A stretch of DNA of 64,000 nt from Kosakonia sacchari SP1 (GTDB lineage Bacteria; Pseudomonadota; Gammaproteobacteria; Enterobacterales; Enterobacteriaceae), in the NCBI RefSeq assembly GCF_000300455.3, contig NZ_CP007215.2, forward strand, positions 930,001 to 994,000. The letters run 5' to 3'. Every line of letters begins with the position of its first letter. Position 1 is the stretch's first letter. The notes under the pieces are model-generated. The model did not search any database, was not told the DNA's origin, and saw only the letters and a program-made list of their open reading frames with translations. The translations under genes and the position numbers were made by a program. This document shows, one piece after another, positions 56,829-64,000 of this stretch.

Positions 56829-57277
56829 AAGCAATAACCGCCATGTTGCTGTAGCCAGAGGCTTTGCTTTTAGCCAAAAGGTTAGTTTTCCATGTTTTGA
56901 AAAAACTGATGTCAGCTTTGCGCCATAACTTTCTCGATATCCGCTGTGGGAACCATCCAGATGAAAAGCGCATGATCAAATCTGATGAGTTATTGTCGCT
57001 GCTGATTGCAGAGGCTGACAGAGTTCAACAGGCTGGGAGGTGGAAACATGTACAGCTTCTTGATTTGCGCCCTGGGTGACCTGCTTCCGGTTGATTATCA
57101 GATGCCAATGTTAGTCCTACACTTGTCTGCTATTCGCTCAAAGAAGACCTACCTGTATCCGGATTTGCAGCTTCGTGCCAGAAGCGGACGTTACCGCCAA
57201 TTGAGTTGACTTGCACACAGAGTGCTATGGAAGTCTGGTGCTTTTCATTTCATAAAATGTCCCGGGTACCGGCAGGT
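56829..57277. other. 450-bp gap with repeat copy
   Basis: A frame of 71 codons (56864-57079, with PDEKRMIKSDELLSLLIAEA) is open but has no family resemblance or good ribosome site, and could be a gene remnant. From about 57106 to 57200 lies a copy of the recurrent degenerate repeat (GTTAGTCCTACA then CGTGCCAGAAGCGGACGTT). Confidence 0.45.
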
Positions 57278-58186
57278 CTATATGTTTCTGAGCAGTATTA
57301 TTTTTTTCTGATCTGATGAAGGCGAAAGGCCGAAATGGCGTCCATATTCCCGACTGAATTGCGTATGGCTTTGGTAGCCGACAGCATGTGCTATGGCTGT
57401 GATGCTGTCGCCAGTTGTGGCTAACTTCAAACGAGCCTGCATCAGGCGAAGACGTTTTTGGTACTGGACAGGGCTGAGCGCGGTGACCGCCTGAAAGTGG
57501 CGATGAAATGCGGAAACGCTTAATGCCGCCATGGCGGCCAGCTCTTCTACCCGCACGGCTTGCATATAGTGTTGTTTCAGCCAGTTAATCACCTTATAGA
57601 TGCGGGCAAGATGCGATTCCGGCGTGGCAATATCACGCAACATCCAGCCCTGCGGCCCCTGAAGAACCCGGAATAAAATCTCTCGTTCATACGCAGGAGC
57701 TAAAGCAGAAATTTCCTCTGGCTTGTTGAGCAGTTGCAGCATTCTCAGCCAGGCATCAAGCAATTCGGAAGTAACCGGGGCGACAGAAAATCCGGCGTTA
57801 TAAAGATGCGTTTTACCTGAACCCGGCATTCCATCCAGTAATTCAGCAATAATCTCAGGCTTCGGTGTCAGACTCACCGCAAGATAGGGCGCCCCGGTTC
57901 GCTCATCGGCAAAGACTTTGCCAACGGCGGGCAGATCCACCGACATCACAAAGTAAGTGGCAGGATTGTATTGCCAGGTTTTATCTCCCACCGTCATGCT
58001 CTTCGAGCCCGTGAGTATCAGATTAATCATCGGCTCATAGACAGCAGTAAGCCGGTGCTCAGGAATTTCCCCCTGTACCATCGCGACACGCGGTATAGCG
58101 GTTGCGGTGATTTTATTCCCGGCTTTTGAAGCCAGCAGGCGCAGTTCAGCTAATTTTTTTTCCATCCTGTTTAAATAACACGGCAT
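57278..58186 (-). CDS. AraC-family regulator
   Basis: A 302-residue regulator. An N-terminal AraC-type ligand domain spans about residues 25-175, and the C-terminal double HTH starts near residue 195 (VEELAAMAALSVSAFHRHFQ and AIAHAVGYQSHTQFSREYGR). It is divergent from the SDR operon across a 116-bp gap and most likely controls it. The ligand domain resembles regulators of small aromatic or carbonyl compounds. Confidence 0.85.
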   Translation of the reverse strand: MPCYLNRMEKKLAELRLLASKAGNKITATAIPRVAMVQGEIPEHRLTAVYEPMINLILTGSKSMTVGDKTWQYNPATYFVMSVDLPAVGKVFADERTGAPYLAVSLTPKPEIIAELLDGMPGSGKTHLYNAGFSVAPVTSELLDAWLRMLQLLNKPEEISALAPAYEREILFRVLQGPQGWMLRDIATPESHLARIYKVINWLKQHYMQAVRVEELAAMAALSVSAFHRHFQAVTALSPVQYQKRLRLMQARLKLATTGDSITAIAHAVGYQSHTQFSREYGRHFGLSPSSDQKKIILLRNI

Positions 58187-58302
58187 GGGATCGGCAACAA
58201 GATTAAAGCAGGATTAGGCAAATATCAGAGAGGATTACAGGAGTCACCGTCCGACGCAGGGCGTAACCTTATATACGTCATCCTTTTCTTTCAGGAGCTT
58301 TC

Positions 58303-59046
58303 ATGAAAAATGTTCTGATTACCGGCGGAAGCCGCGGCATTGGGGCCAGCACGGCGATTGAGTGTGCGCGTCGTGGCTTTGGCGTCATCCTGACCTGGAA
58401 CAGCAAGCCGCAAGCCGCCAGCCAGGTGGTTGAGCATATTCAGGCCGCCGGAGGGCATGCACTAGCGTTGCAGTTAAACGTAGAAGATACCAGCAGTTTT
58501 AGTCAGTTTCGTTCAAACCTCGAAGACATAATGGAATCACACTGGGAAGCCAGAGGACTTCACGGGCTGGTCAACAATGCAGGATATGGTCTTTATAATC
58601 CCATAGAGACAGTCACTGAAACGCAGTTCGACAGCCTAATGAACGTCCATTTGAAAGGGCCTTTCTTCCTTACCCAGACGCTGCTACCACTTCTAGAACC
58701 GAATGCTGCAATTGTTAATCTCACCAGCGCCACCACCCGCGTGGCAACCGCCGGTGTAGCGCCGTATGCAACATTCAAGGGGGGCCTTGAGGTACTGACA
58801 CGCTATATGGCGAAGGAGTTTGGTGAAAGAAAGATCCGGGTCAATGCCGTGTCACCCGGTCCAATTCGTACTGAGCTTGGTGGCGGTTTAAGTGATGAAT
58901 TCGAAGCATTGCTGGCCGGACAAACAGCCCTTGGCCGAATTGGCGAGCCTGACGAAGTTGCCCGTGTTATCGCCGGTTTACTGTCTGCCGACTGTGGCTG
59001 GATTAATGCCCAGACGATAGAAGTCACGGGCGGTTATAACATCTGA
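58303..59046 (+). CDS. Short-chain dehydrogenase/reductase
   Basis: A 247-residue NAD(P)-dependent oxidoreductase. Cofactor motif TGGSRGIGA at residues 7-15, NNAGYGLY near 92, catalytic Ser in LTSATTRV and the Tyr-x-x-x-Lys as YATFKGG near 157. C-terminus is that of 3-oxoacyl-reductase-like SDRs. First gene of the AraC-divergent operon; substrate unknown but probably a carbonyl compound. Confidence 0.9.
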   Translation: MKNVLITGGSRGIGASTAIECARRGFGVILTWNSKPQAASQVVEHIQAAGGHALALQLNVEDTSSFSQFRSNLEDIMESHWEARGLHGLVNNAGYGLYNPIETVTETQFDSLMNVHLKGPFFLTQTLLPLLEPNAAIVNLTSATTRVATAGVAPYATFKGGLEVLTRYMAKEFGERKIRVNAVSPGPIRTELGGGLSDEFEALLAGQTALGRIGEPDEVARVIAGLLSADCGWINAQTIEVTGGYNI

Positions 59047-59059
59047 TTGCGGAGCTTTT

Positions 59060-59461
59060 ATGCTTGACCATATCTTTATTACCGTAAGTGATACTGAGCG
59101 TTCAATCGTTTTTTATGAGCGTGTTCTGCATCTTCTCGGCATCACCAACCGTCACGATTATGACGGTAGCAATGGTCCATCAGGCCATCCTGACCTCAAG
59201 GGATTTGGTGCCAATGGACGCGTGTTTTTCTGGCTAAGATCGGGTACGCCTTCTCCTCAGGCCGTTCATGTCGGGTTTGTGGCAGATTCCGAAATAATGG
59301 TTAACCAGGCTTATGCTGAGGCCATCGCCGCAGGTGCCACGGAGATTCACTCGCCAGGTGCGCAACTGCATTATGACCCGCGCTATTACGCCGCTCAGGT
59401 CAGAGACCCGGATGGATACAGTCTGGAGTTTGTCTATAAAAGCTGGCAGCACGGACGCTGA
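59060..59461 (+). CDS. VOC/glyoxalase-fold protein
   Basis: A 133-residue vicinal-oxygen-chelate protein. MLDHIFITVSDTERSIVFYE supplies the first metal ligand His and VRDPDGYSLEFVYK the Glu of the second module. These are typical of glyoxalase or bleomycin-resistance-like enzymes. 13 bp after the SDR gene. Confidence 0.85.
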   Translation: MLDHIFITVSDTERSIVFYERVLHLLGITNRHDYDGSNGPSGHPDLKGFGANGRVFFWLRSGTPSPQAVHVGFVADSEIMVNQAYAEAIAAGATEIHSPGAQLHYDPRYYAAQVRDPDGYSLEFVYKSWQHGR

Positions 59462-59543
59462 AAACATCATGCTGCAAGGTAAGCACAGGGGTGTGATCCT
59501 GGCAATGCCCAATCTGATTCCTCTTTAAAGATGGGATATCTTA

Positions 59544-60539
59544 ATGAAAAAACTAATGATTTACGGTGCGTCAGGCTATACCGGGGCGATGATTGCACGA
59601 CACGCGCAGGAAGCTGGCCTGCAGATAATCGTTGCCGGTCGCGATGGGGAAAAACTGGCAGCGATGGCTTTGAAAATGGATATCGCGTTTCGGGCTTTCA
59701 GCCTGGATGATCCTGACACAATTGATAGTGCCCTGGAGGATATTGACGTACTCATAAATTGTGCCGGTCCGTTTATGTATACCGCAAAGCCGCTAATCAC
59801 TGCGGCAATCCGCCAGAAGGTCCATTACCTTGATGTGGCCGCTGAACTGGACAGTTACCAGTTTGCTGAAATCTTCGATGACGTCGCTGTTTCAGCAGGT
59901 GTGATGTTACTGCCTGGCTGCGGCGGAAGCGTGGCAATGCTGGGATGTCTGGCAGCCCACGCTGCCGCGGAGATCAAAAATCCGGCCCGTATCTCGCTGG
60001 CACTGCATGTCACCGGAACAATGTCGCGTGGCTCAGCGGTAAGCGCAAGTGAGAATTTATCAACTGAATGTCTGCTGCGCCGTAACGGTCAGTTGATGCA
60101 GCGCGAGTCAACCGAGTTGCAAAACTTTGATTTTGGCAAAGGGCCGCAAGCCTGTTTTCCCGTAACGCTTCCCGATGTCATTACCATCTGGAAAGCAACG
60201 GAGATACCTGATATCGAGACTTTTGTATATCTTTCCGGCGAAGGGTTTCCGCAGGGCAATTTGGCTGATTTGCCCGATGGGCCGACAGCTCAGGAGCGTA
60301 AAGGCAGTCGTTATCAGGCCGTTGCGGAAGTCATGAATGCAGATGGCGATACCCTGCGTATGTTGCTGGATACGGTGAATGGATACAGCTTCACTGCTCT
60401 GGCGGCTGCCGAAGCAGGTCGTAGAGTACTGGCGGGAGAGTGTCGTCCGGGATTCCATACTCCTGCCGGGTTATTCGGTAAACATTTTGCCGAGACCATA
60501 GCCGATACCCGGATTGTGGCATTTGACGATCTACACTGA
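59544..60539 (+). CDS. Saccharopine-dehydrogenase-like NAD(P)-binding protein
   Basis: A 331-residue oxidoreductase. The N-terminal nucleotide motif MIYGASGYTGAMIARHA is followed by a Rossmann domain (about 1-120) and a VINCAGPF-like LINCAGPFMYTAKPL segment. This is the saccharopine dehydrogenase/trans-acting enoyl reductase family, here probably reducing an unsaturated carbonyl. Third gene of the operon. Confidence 0.85.
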   Translation: MKKLMIYGASGYTGAMIARHAQEAGLQIIVAGRDGEKLAAMALKMDIAFRAFSLDDPDTIDSALEDIDVLINCAGPFMYTAKPLITAAIRQKVHYLDVAAELDSYQFAEIFDDVAVSAGVMLLPGCGGSVAMLGCLAAHAAAEIKNPARISLALHVTGTMSRGSAVSASENLSTECLLRRNGQLMQRESTELQNFDFGKGPQACFPVTLPDVITIWKATEIPDIETFVYLSGEGFPQGNLADLPDGPTAQERKGSRYQAVAEVMNADGDTLRMLLDTVNGYSFTALAAAEAGRRVLAGECRPGFHTPAGLFGKHFAETIADTRIVAFDDLH

Positions 60540-60679
60540 ACAAAAGGAAATATTCTGATGTTTCTGAATTGATGATAAAAGCATTCAATATTCATCCGCC
60601 TGTTAAAAATGGCTCGCATCAACGGGGCATACTTTTGCTGCGTTGCTTAGTCTGACTCTGAAACAGAACAGGAGTTTTT

Positions 60680-61075
60680 ATGTCTGTCATCGACCATATT
60701 GAAATTTCAGTGAAAAATGGACCTTTATCACTACGTTTCTATCAGCAGGCACTTGAACCATTAGGCTTCAGGCTGGTGATTACCCAGGGGCCGGCCCAAA
60801 CGCGAACTGGTGGATTTCGGTATGGGCTTGGTCCGCAAGGTTATCCCCGGTTGTGGTTGCATGACAATGAGGAAATCGGTGCGCCGCTGCACCTGGCTTT
60901 TTCTGCTGATGAGCGCAGCACAGTGGATCAGTTCTGGGAACGGGCACTTCTGGCGGGCGGGAAAGATAACGGAGCACCGGGGATCCGTAAGCACTATCAT
61001 TCACAATATTATGCAGCTTACGTTTTTGATCCTGACGGTAATAATCTGGAAGTCGTCTGTCAGCAAAGCATGTAA
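60680..61075 (+). CDS. Second VOC/glyoxalase-fold protein
   Basis: A 131-residue VOC protein with MSVIDHIEISVKNGPLSLRF at the N-terminus and YAAYVFDPDGNNLEVVCQ at the C-terminus. Different from the first VOC protein (about 25 percent by eye). Ends the operon about 140 bp after the saccharopine-dehydrogenase-like gene, with GGAG before the ATG. Confidence 0.85.
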   Translation: MSVIDHIEISVKNGPLSLRFYQQALEPLGFRLVITQGPAQTRTGGFRYGLGPQGYPRLWLHDNEEIGAPLHLAFSADERSTVDQFWERALLAGGKDNGAPGIRKHYHSQYYAAYVFDPDGNNLEVVCQQSM

Positions 61076-61128
61076 AATAATCAAGTTGTCCATGCCCAGC
61101 ATGACCTCCTCCCGGTTGATTATTACAC

Positions 61129-61245
61129 GCTACTGTTAGTCCTACATCGCTGCGGTTATGACAAATGCGAACTTCCGCTCCACGCTCACAGCGGACCTTT
61201 AGCTCAATTATCTTGTCCGCTCCGTGCCAAAAGCAGACGTTGAAA
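61129..61245 (+). repeat. Copy of the recurrent module-border repeat
   Basis: Contains GTTAGTCCTACA (61134-61145), CGAACTTCCGCTCCACGCTC near 61165, and CCGTGCCAAAAGCAGACGTT near 61220. Its left half parallels the copy at 47091 (GAACTTCCGTTCCTCGCTCA) and its right half the copy at 57170. Together with the 57.1-kb copy it brackets the AraC-SDR module. Confidence 0.6.
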
Positions 61246-61470
61246 TATCCTACCTGCTTTTTTTGCATCGACAACGCTTATTAGAGGGATTAATCCGTAT
61301 TTGTAGCAAATGCAAATACCGGCTGTGCCTATAACCTATTGTCAGTTATAAAAAATCGATTTAGTGTTATACCAATCAAATTTACAAAAGCGGAAAAGTC
61401 CGTGTTTAGATACGCATCTTTCCGCCGAATAAGCGTTATGCCTATTCAAAATGATGATAGAGACGTGTGA
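61246..61470. other. Leader of the QxK protein gene, no gene seen
   Basis: About 225 bp of AT-rich sequence between the border repeat and the ATG at 61471. Contains a TATAACCTATTG stretch near 61329 that could serve as a promoter element; nothing else is supported. Confidence 0.35.
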
Positions 61471-62358
61471 ATGGATGCGAGATACGAAGAAAAGACTTTC
61501 GAAAGTTACTTCAACAATGAGCTTGATAGAAAAACATCTATCTATTTTCCCCTTGGCCAAGTGCAAGAAGGCGTTTTAGGCTTGGACTCCGTTGCTCATT
61601 CTAGAAGATGGTTTCTGTGGCGAAAGCTGGGATATCCATTCTGGCTCTCTCCGCAATTTTCAGGCGTCGACTTAACGGAAATCGCTCATGAAATGGAGCA
61701 CTATCTTGGCCGTGAGGTTAAGAACATACCGGCCATGAAAGTTAACTTGCTTTTTCAGTATAAACGTCCGCAGTATATAACGACGTCAACTGGATCTGAG
61801 TGGCACTTATGGAAACAGACGTATTTCCGCTATGATCTGTACGCTCAGCAACATGCCTTGCTCTCCCACATAGAAACAAAATTTGGTAAAGATGCCGTAG
61901 TCCTTTACGCTGCCCCTTCTGTCGTAGATGTTAGCGAGCTAGTCAACCTAAAAAGGGCTGGCTCAATCATTGATCACACTAACTTTAGACGTGCCAGAGA
62001 ATTGGATGGACACCACAGAAACACCTACATAAAGGCAGGCACATACTCGCAGGGATGTAGTGAACCAGAAATGATTGAAAATTTTAATCTAATTGAAATG
62101 ATTGAAGCAATGAAACCGCACCAGTCGGAAGATAACGTTAAACTAATCACTAACTTTTCAAGTCAGATTCGTTCAGCCATGAAGAATGTCGAAGGGATTG
62201 GTTATCTGAAAACCGCATTTGAGAATCGAATGAATGAATTTAGATATTACGAACTACAACAGTTCGAACTAATGTACTCAATGCTTACTATGGCAGTTTT
62301 CAGAGAGGTTACCGGCTGCCAATGGTTGATACCATTTGACGGACGAAAAAAAGCATAA
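61471..62358 (+). CDS. Uncharacterised protein with nuclease-like E-D-QxK motif
   Basis: A 295-residue soluble protein. The N-terminus has FESYFNNELDR (Glu11), GQVQEGVLGLDS (Gln30, Glu33, Asp39) and, after an inserted loop, LLFQYKRPQY (Gln96, Lys98). This order matches a PD-(D/E)XK-like fold with iD-QxK catalysis, but the long D-to-QxK distance needs an insertion. The rest is not assignable. A lone gene between border repeats, AT-richer than its neighbours, and so probably cargo. Defence is possible; I do not assign one. Confidence 0.5.
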   Translation: MDARYEEKTFESYFNNELDRKTSIYFPLGQVQEGVLGLDSVAHSRRWFLWRKLGYPFWLSPQFSGVDLTEIAHEMEHYLGREVKNIPAMKVNLLFQYKRPQYITTSTGSEWHLWKQTYFRYDLYAQQHALLSHIETKFGKDAVVLYAAPSVVDVSELVNLKRAGSIIDHTNFRRARELDGHHRNTYIKAGTYSQGCSEPEMIENFNLIEMIEAMKPHQSEDNVKLITNFSSQIRSAMKNVEGIGYLKTAFENRMNEFRYYELQQFELMYSMLTMAVFREVTGCQWLIPFDGRKKA

Positions 62359-62576
62359 CATAGCCAAGCTGCATCGCGCACTTCGTGCGCTGGATGTCGC
62401 TACGCTCGGCCGCTGTTGGCTGTGTTAATGTCCGCAATTCGCTCAAAGCTGCCTGTCAGGGCAACTTAAAAAACAGGCTTAACGTAGGATATTTTCCGTT
62501 TTCCAAGCGGACCCCAAGAAGAAATCAGCGGTGGAGAAACTTACGACTAAACGGTTGTTTTTCATACGTCTCTCTT
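62359..62576. other. Gap after the QxK gene
   Basis: A further repeat-like segment (TGTCCGCAATTCGCTCAAAG at about 62428) occurs here. The frame at 62385-62615 has no family resemblance. No gene supported. Confidence 0.4.
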
Positions 62577-62600
62577 AAGGCCGCCAGAACGGCCTTTTTT
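62577..62600 (+). terminator. Rho-independent terminator
   Basis: AAGGCCG (62577-62583), a six-base loop, then CGGCCTT ending in a run of six T's. About 220 bp after the QxK gene, so either its terminator or that of a lost gene. Confidence 0.75.
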
Positions 62601-62966
62601 ACGCCTATCGTTTAATTCCCCGCGCCACCTAGACACTCATGTGTTTCTGTCCAGATCTTATCGGGTGATATCCGGCCATTTACAGAAACAGTCCGACTAC
62701 ATAAAAAAGCTATCCGTCAGGGACATTCCTGCACTATCGGAAAAAGTGTCCAGTAAATATTTTTGGCGATCGTATTTATTCTTCTTGAGAAGCAAAGAAA
62801 ACCGTGAATTCAAGTTCTGAGCTGGCAAGGGGCTGGACATGCCCGTCGAGCGGGTCCGGACGGTCACATTCGGGTATGCTTAATGTGAGCTACAGAACTG
62901 TTGCAGGGATCAGGGGTACACCCGTCAAATGAACCACTCATCTGTTACCCCTGCAACGGTGACCAC
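62601..62966. other. Plasmid-like non-coding stretch next to the recombinase
   Basis: Contains related arms GTTGCAGG (about 62901) with GGGGTA, and TTACCCCTGCAAC (about 62945), which form an interrupted inverted repeat downstream of the minus-strand recombinase. Could be its terminator or a resolution site; F-type ResD acts at a nearby rfsF site. Confidence 0.35.
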
Positions 62967-63746
62967 TTATAAGTGACCTTTCAACAGGGCCACGGCATCC
63001 GCGCCGAGCATCTGGAACTGCACCCGGTGCCGCGCCGCGACATCGAGCGCAAACACCTTCGTGTACACTTCCGTCGAACTGATACTTTTATGCCCCATCA
63101 GGCTCTGCAGTACCTTGAGCGGAATACCGGCGTACAGCATGTGCATGGCATAGGAGTGCCGGAAGGTGTGCGGGGTCACCGGCACCGAGAACGTCACGCC
63201 GTCGGCCGCAGCGGCGTCCACGGCTTCATTGATCCACGTCCGTGCCGTCCGGTCGGTGATCTCCCACAGACGGGCCTTTTCCGTCCTGCCGGTGCGTCTG
63301 TTTTTCCTTTCCAGCGGAATTTTCAGGGTGGCCACCATCATCTCCAGCTGGCTGACGTACTGGCTGTCGGACAGCGGAACCAGACGGTGCGCCGGACTGC
63401 CCGCGGGCGCCCGCCCGGCGGTTCTGGCCGCTTTTTCCGCGCGCTGCTTCAGCGTGGCCAGCTGCACAAACGGGTACGGCGGTGCCAGCGAAAAATCCCC
63501 CCGTGTCAGCGCCAGCGCCTCATTAATTCGCGCGCCCGTGTTCCAGAGCGTGGCCAGCAGTATCCTGCGATGAAGGTCAGGTACGTAATGGAGCAGGGCG
63601 CTGACTTCCGGCGCCAGCAGGTATTTCGGCAGCTCGTCATGTACAAGGGCCATCTGACGAAGCGCAAGTGCGGCCGGATAGTCGATGGCCACTGGCAGGG
63701 TGGCCATCGGGCCTGAAGAAGTAACGGAAGGTATAAGGCCTGTCAT
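62967..63746 (-). CDS. ResD-like plasmid tyrosine recombinase
   Basis: A 259-residue site-specific recombinase resembling ResD of F-type plasmids, which resolves plasmid multimers. Catalytic elements: Arg in LWNTGARINEALALTRGD, TPHTFRHSYAMHMLYAG (His-x-x-Arg) and LMGHKSISSTEVYTKVF with Tyr. The GC-rich codon use and plasmid-type sequence differ from the AT-rich island genes. An alternative start is the Met at residue 14. Presence on the chromosome suggests plasmid-derived material, unless the contig joins a plasmid segment. Confidence 0.85.
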   Translation of the reverse strand: MTGLIPSVTSSGPMATLPVAIDYPAALALRQMALVHDELPKYLLAPEVSALLHYVPDLHRRILLATLWNTGARINEALALTRGDFSLAPPYPFVQLATLKQRAEKAARTAGRAPAGSPAHRLVPLSDSQYVSQLEMMVATLKIPLERKNRRTGRTEKARLWEITDRTARTWINEAVDAAAADGVTFSVPVTPHTFRHSYAMHMLYAGIPLKVLQSLMGHKSISSTEVYTKVFALDVAARHRVQFQMLGADAVALLKGHL

Positions 63747-63826
63747 AATCAGTGTCTCAGTGTACGGCTCTCAGTGTCATCAGGTTTTCAGGTCAGCCTA
63801 CTGGCGTGGTGCGCCGTTTCTGACTT

Positions 63827-64000
63827 TCAGAAGCTGTCCAGGATGCCATTCCATTCGGCTTTGTTGTCCAGCAGGTACCGGAGACCGTTATCTATCCCTT
63901 CCAGCAAATCGGAAGCAGCACCCATTTGTTCGCCGAAGCGTCGTGTATTGACGTAATGGATCCCCTCGAGGCTGCGGGTGCCGTCATTTCGCCGGGCATA
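63827..64000 (-). CDS. Incomplete ORF at the right edge, C-terminal 57 residues
   Basis: On the minus strand a frame open from the window end reads YARRNDGTRSLEGIHYVNTR then EQMGAASDLLEGIDNGLRYL and ends with a TGA at 63827-63829. It has good coding character and lies upstream of, and in the same direction as, the ResD-like gene. The start is outside the window and the family is not recognised. Confidence 0.5.
   Translation of the reverse strand, partial: YARRNDGTRSLEGIHYVNTRRFGEQMGAASDLLEGIDNGLRYLLDNKAEWNGILDSF

Noticed and set aside
56864-57079. 71-residue gene after fosR
   Set aside because: Open frame with protein-like sequence but no start signal and no relatives known; kept only as part of the gap description.
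62973-63716. 247-residue plus-strand gene
   Set aside because: It is fully antisense to the ResD-like recombinase, which has a complete catalytic set.

Overview
The window is chromosomal DNA of an Enterobacteriaceae member. The first 18.5 kb carries the conserved gcvA-ygdD-rlmM-iap-cysG/cysDNC-ygbE-ftsB-ispDF-truD-surE-pcm-nlpD-rpoS-mutS neighbourhood. Proteins are near-identical to E. coli ones, but a second cysG sits directly in front of cysDNC and there is no CRISPR-cas locus at iap. That arrangement points to the Enterobacter/Kosakonia/Klebsiella side of the family rather than E. coli itself; species cannot be fixed from this window.

1-18.5 kb, backbone: GC-rich, tightly packed and often overlapping genes for glycine-cleavage regulation (gcvA), 23S rRNA methylation (rlmM), sulfate activation and siroheme synthesis (cysG, cysD, cysN, cysC), cell division (ftsB), the MEP isoprenoid pathway (ispD, ispF), tRNA modification (truD), survival and stationary phase (surE, pcm, nlpD, rpoS) and mismatch repair (mutS). 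Between rpoS and mutS lies a collapsed divergent pair: the end of an NTF2-like gene and the end of a LysR-type regulator.

18.5-47.8 kb, a composite mobile/defence island immediately upstream of mutS: it starts with a P4-type integrase and is markedly AT-rich. It holds a HAD-like phosphatase plus membrane protein pair; a three-gene SMC-like ATPase / PD-(D/E)XK nuclease cassette (Lamassu- or ABC-3C-like); a lone Mrr-type nuclease; a three-gene secreted/lipoprotein cassette; a DUF2787 / papain-like / RadC / tyrosine recombinase cassette; an AlpA / HUH-Rep / DUF927 replication-like module; a YaaW-like gene cleanly split by an IS3-family element; a polymerase resembling superfamily-A (TV-Pol type) enzymes; a TIR-TIR-SLOG operon that looks like a Thoeris-like NAD-signalling defence; and another tyrosine recombinase whose start codon is buried in a perfect hairpin.

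47.8-57 kb, a fructan/fructo-oligosaccharide catabolic operon: a MFS importer, an invertase-type GH32 enzyme, two outer-membrane barrels, a secreted GH32 enzyme and a fructokinase, with a divergent LacI regulator and palindromic operators. Gene content and order match the fos locus known from extra-intestinal E. coli.

57-64 kb: an AraC regulator divergent from an SDR / VOC / saccharopine-dehydrogenase-like / VOC operon, bordered by copies of a degenerate repeat; an uncharacterised protein with a QxK nuclease-like motif; and a plasmid-type ResD-like recombinase with an incomplete gene at the right edge.

Best candidates for undescribed biology: the TIR-TIR-SLOG operon (44.2-46.9 kb), the SMC-nuclease cassette (23.2-27.8 kb) and the TV-Pol-like protein (42.1-43.6 kb). 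All functional statements for island genes are inferences from visible motifs and gene order; no searches were run.
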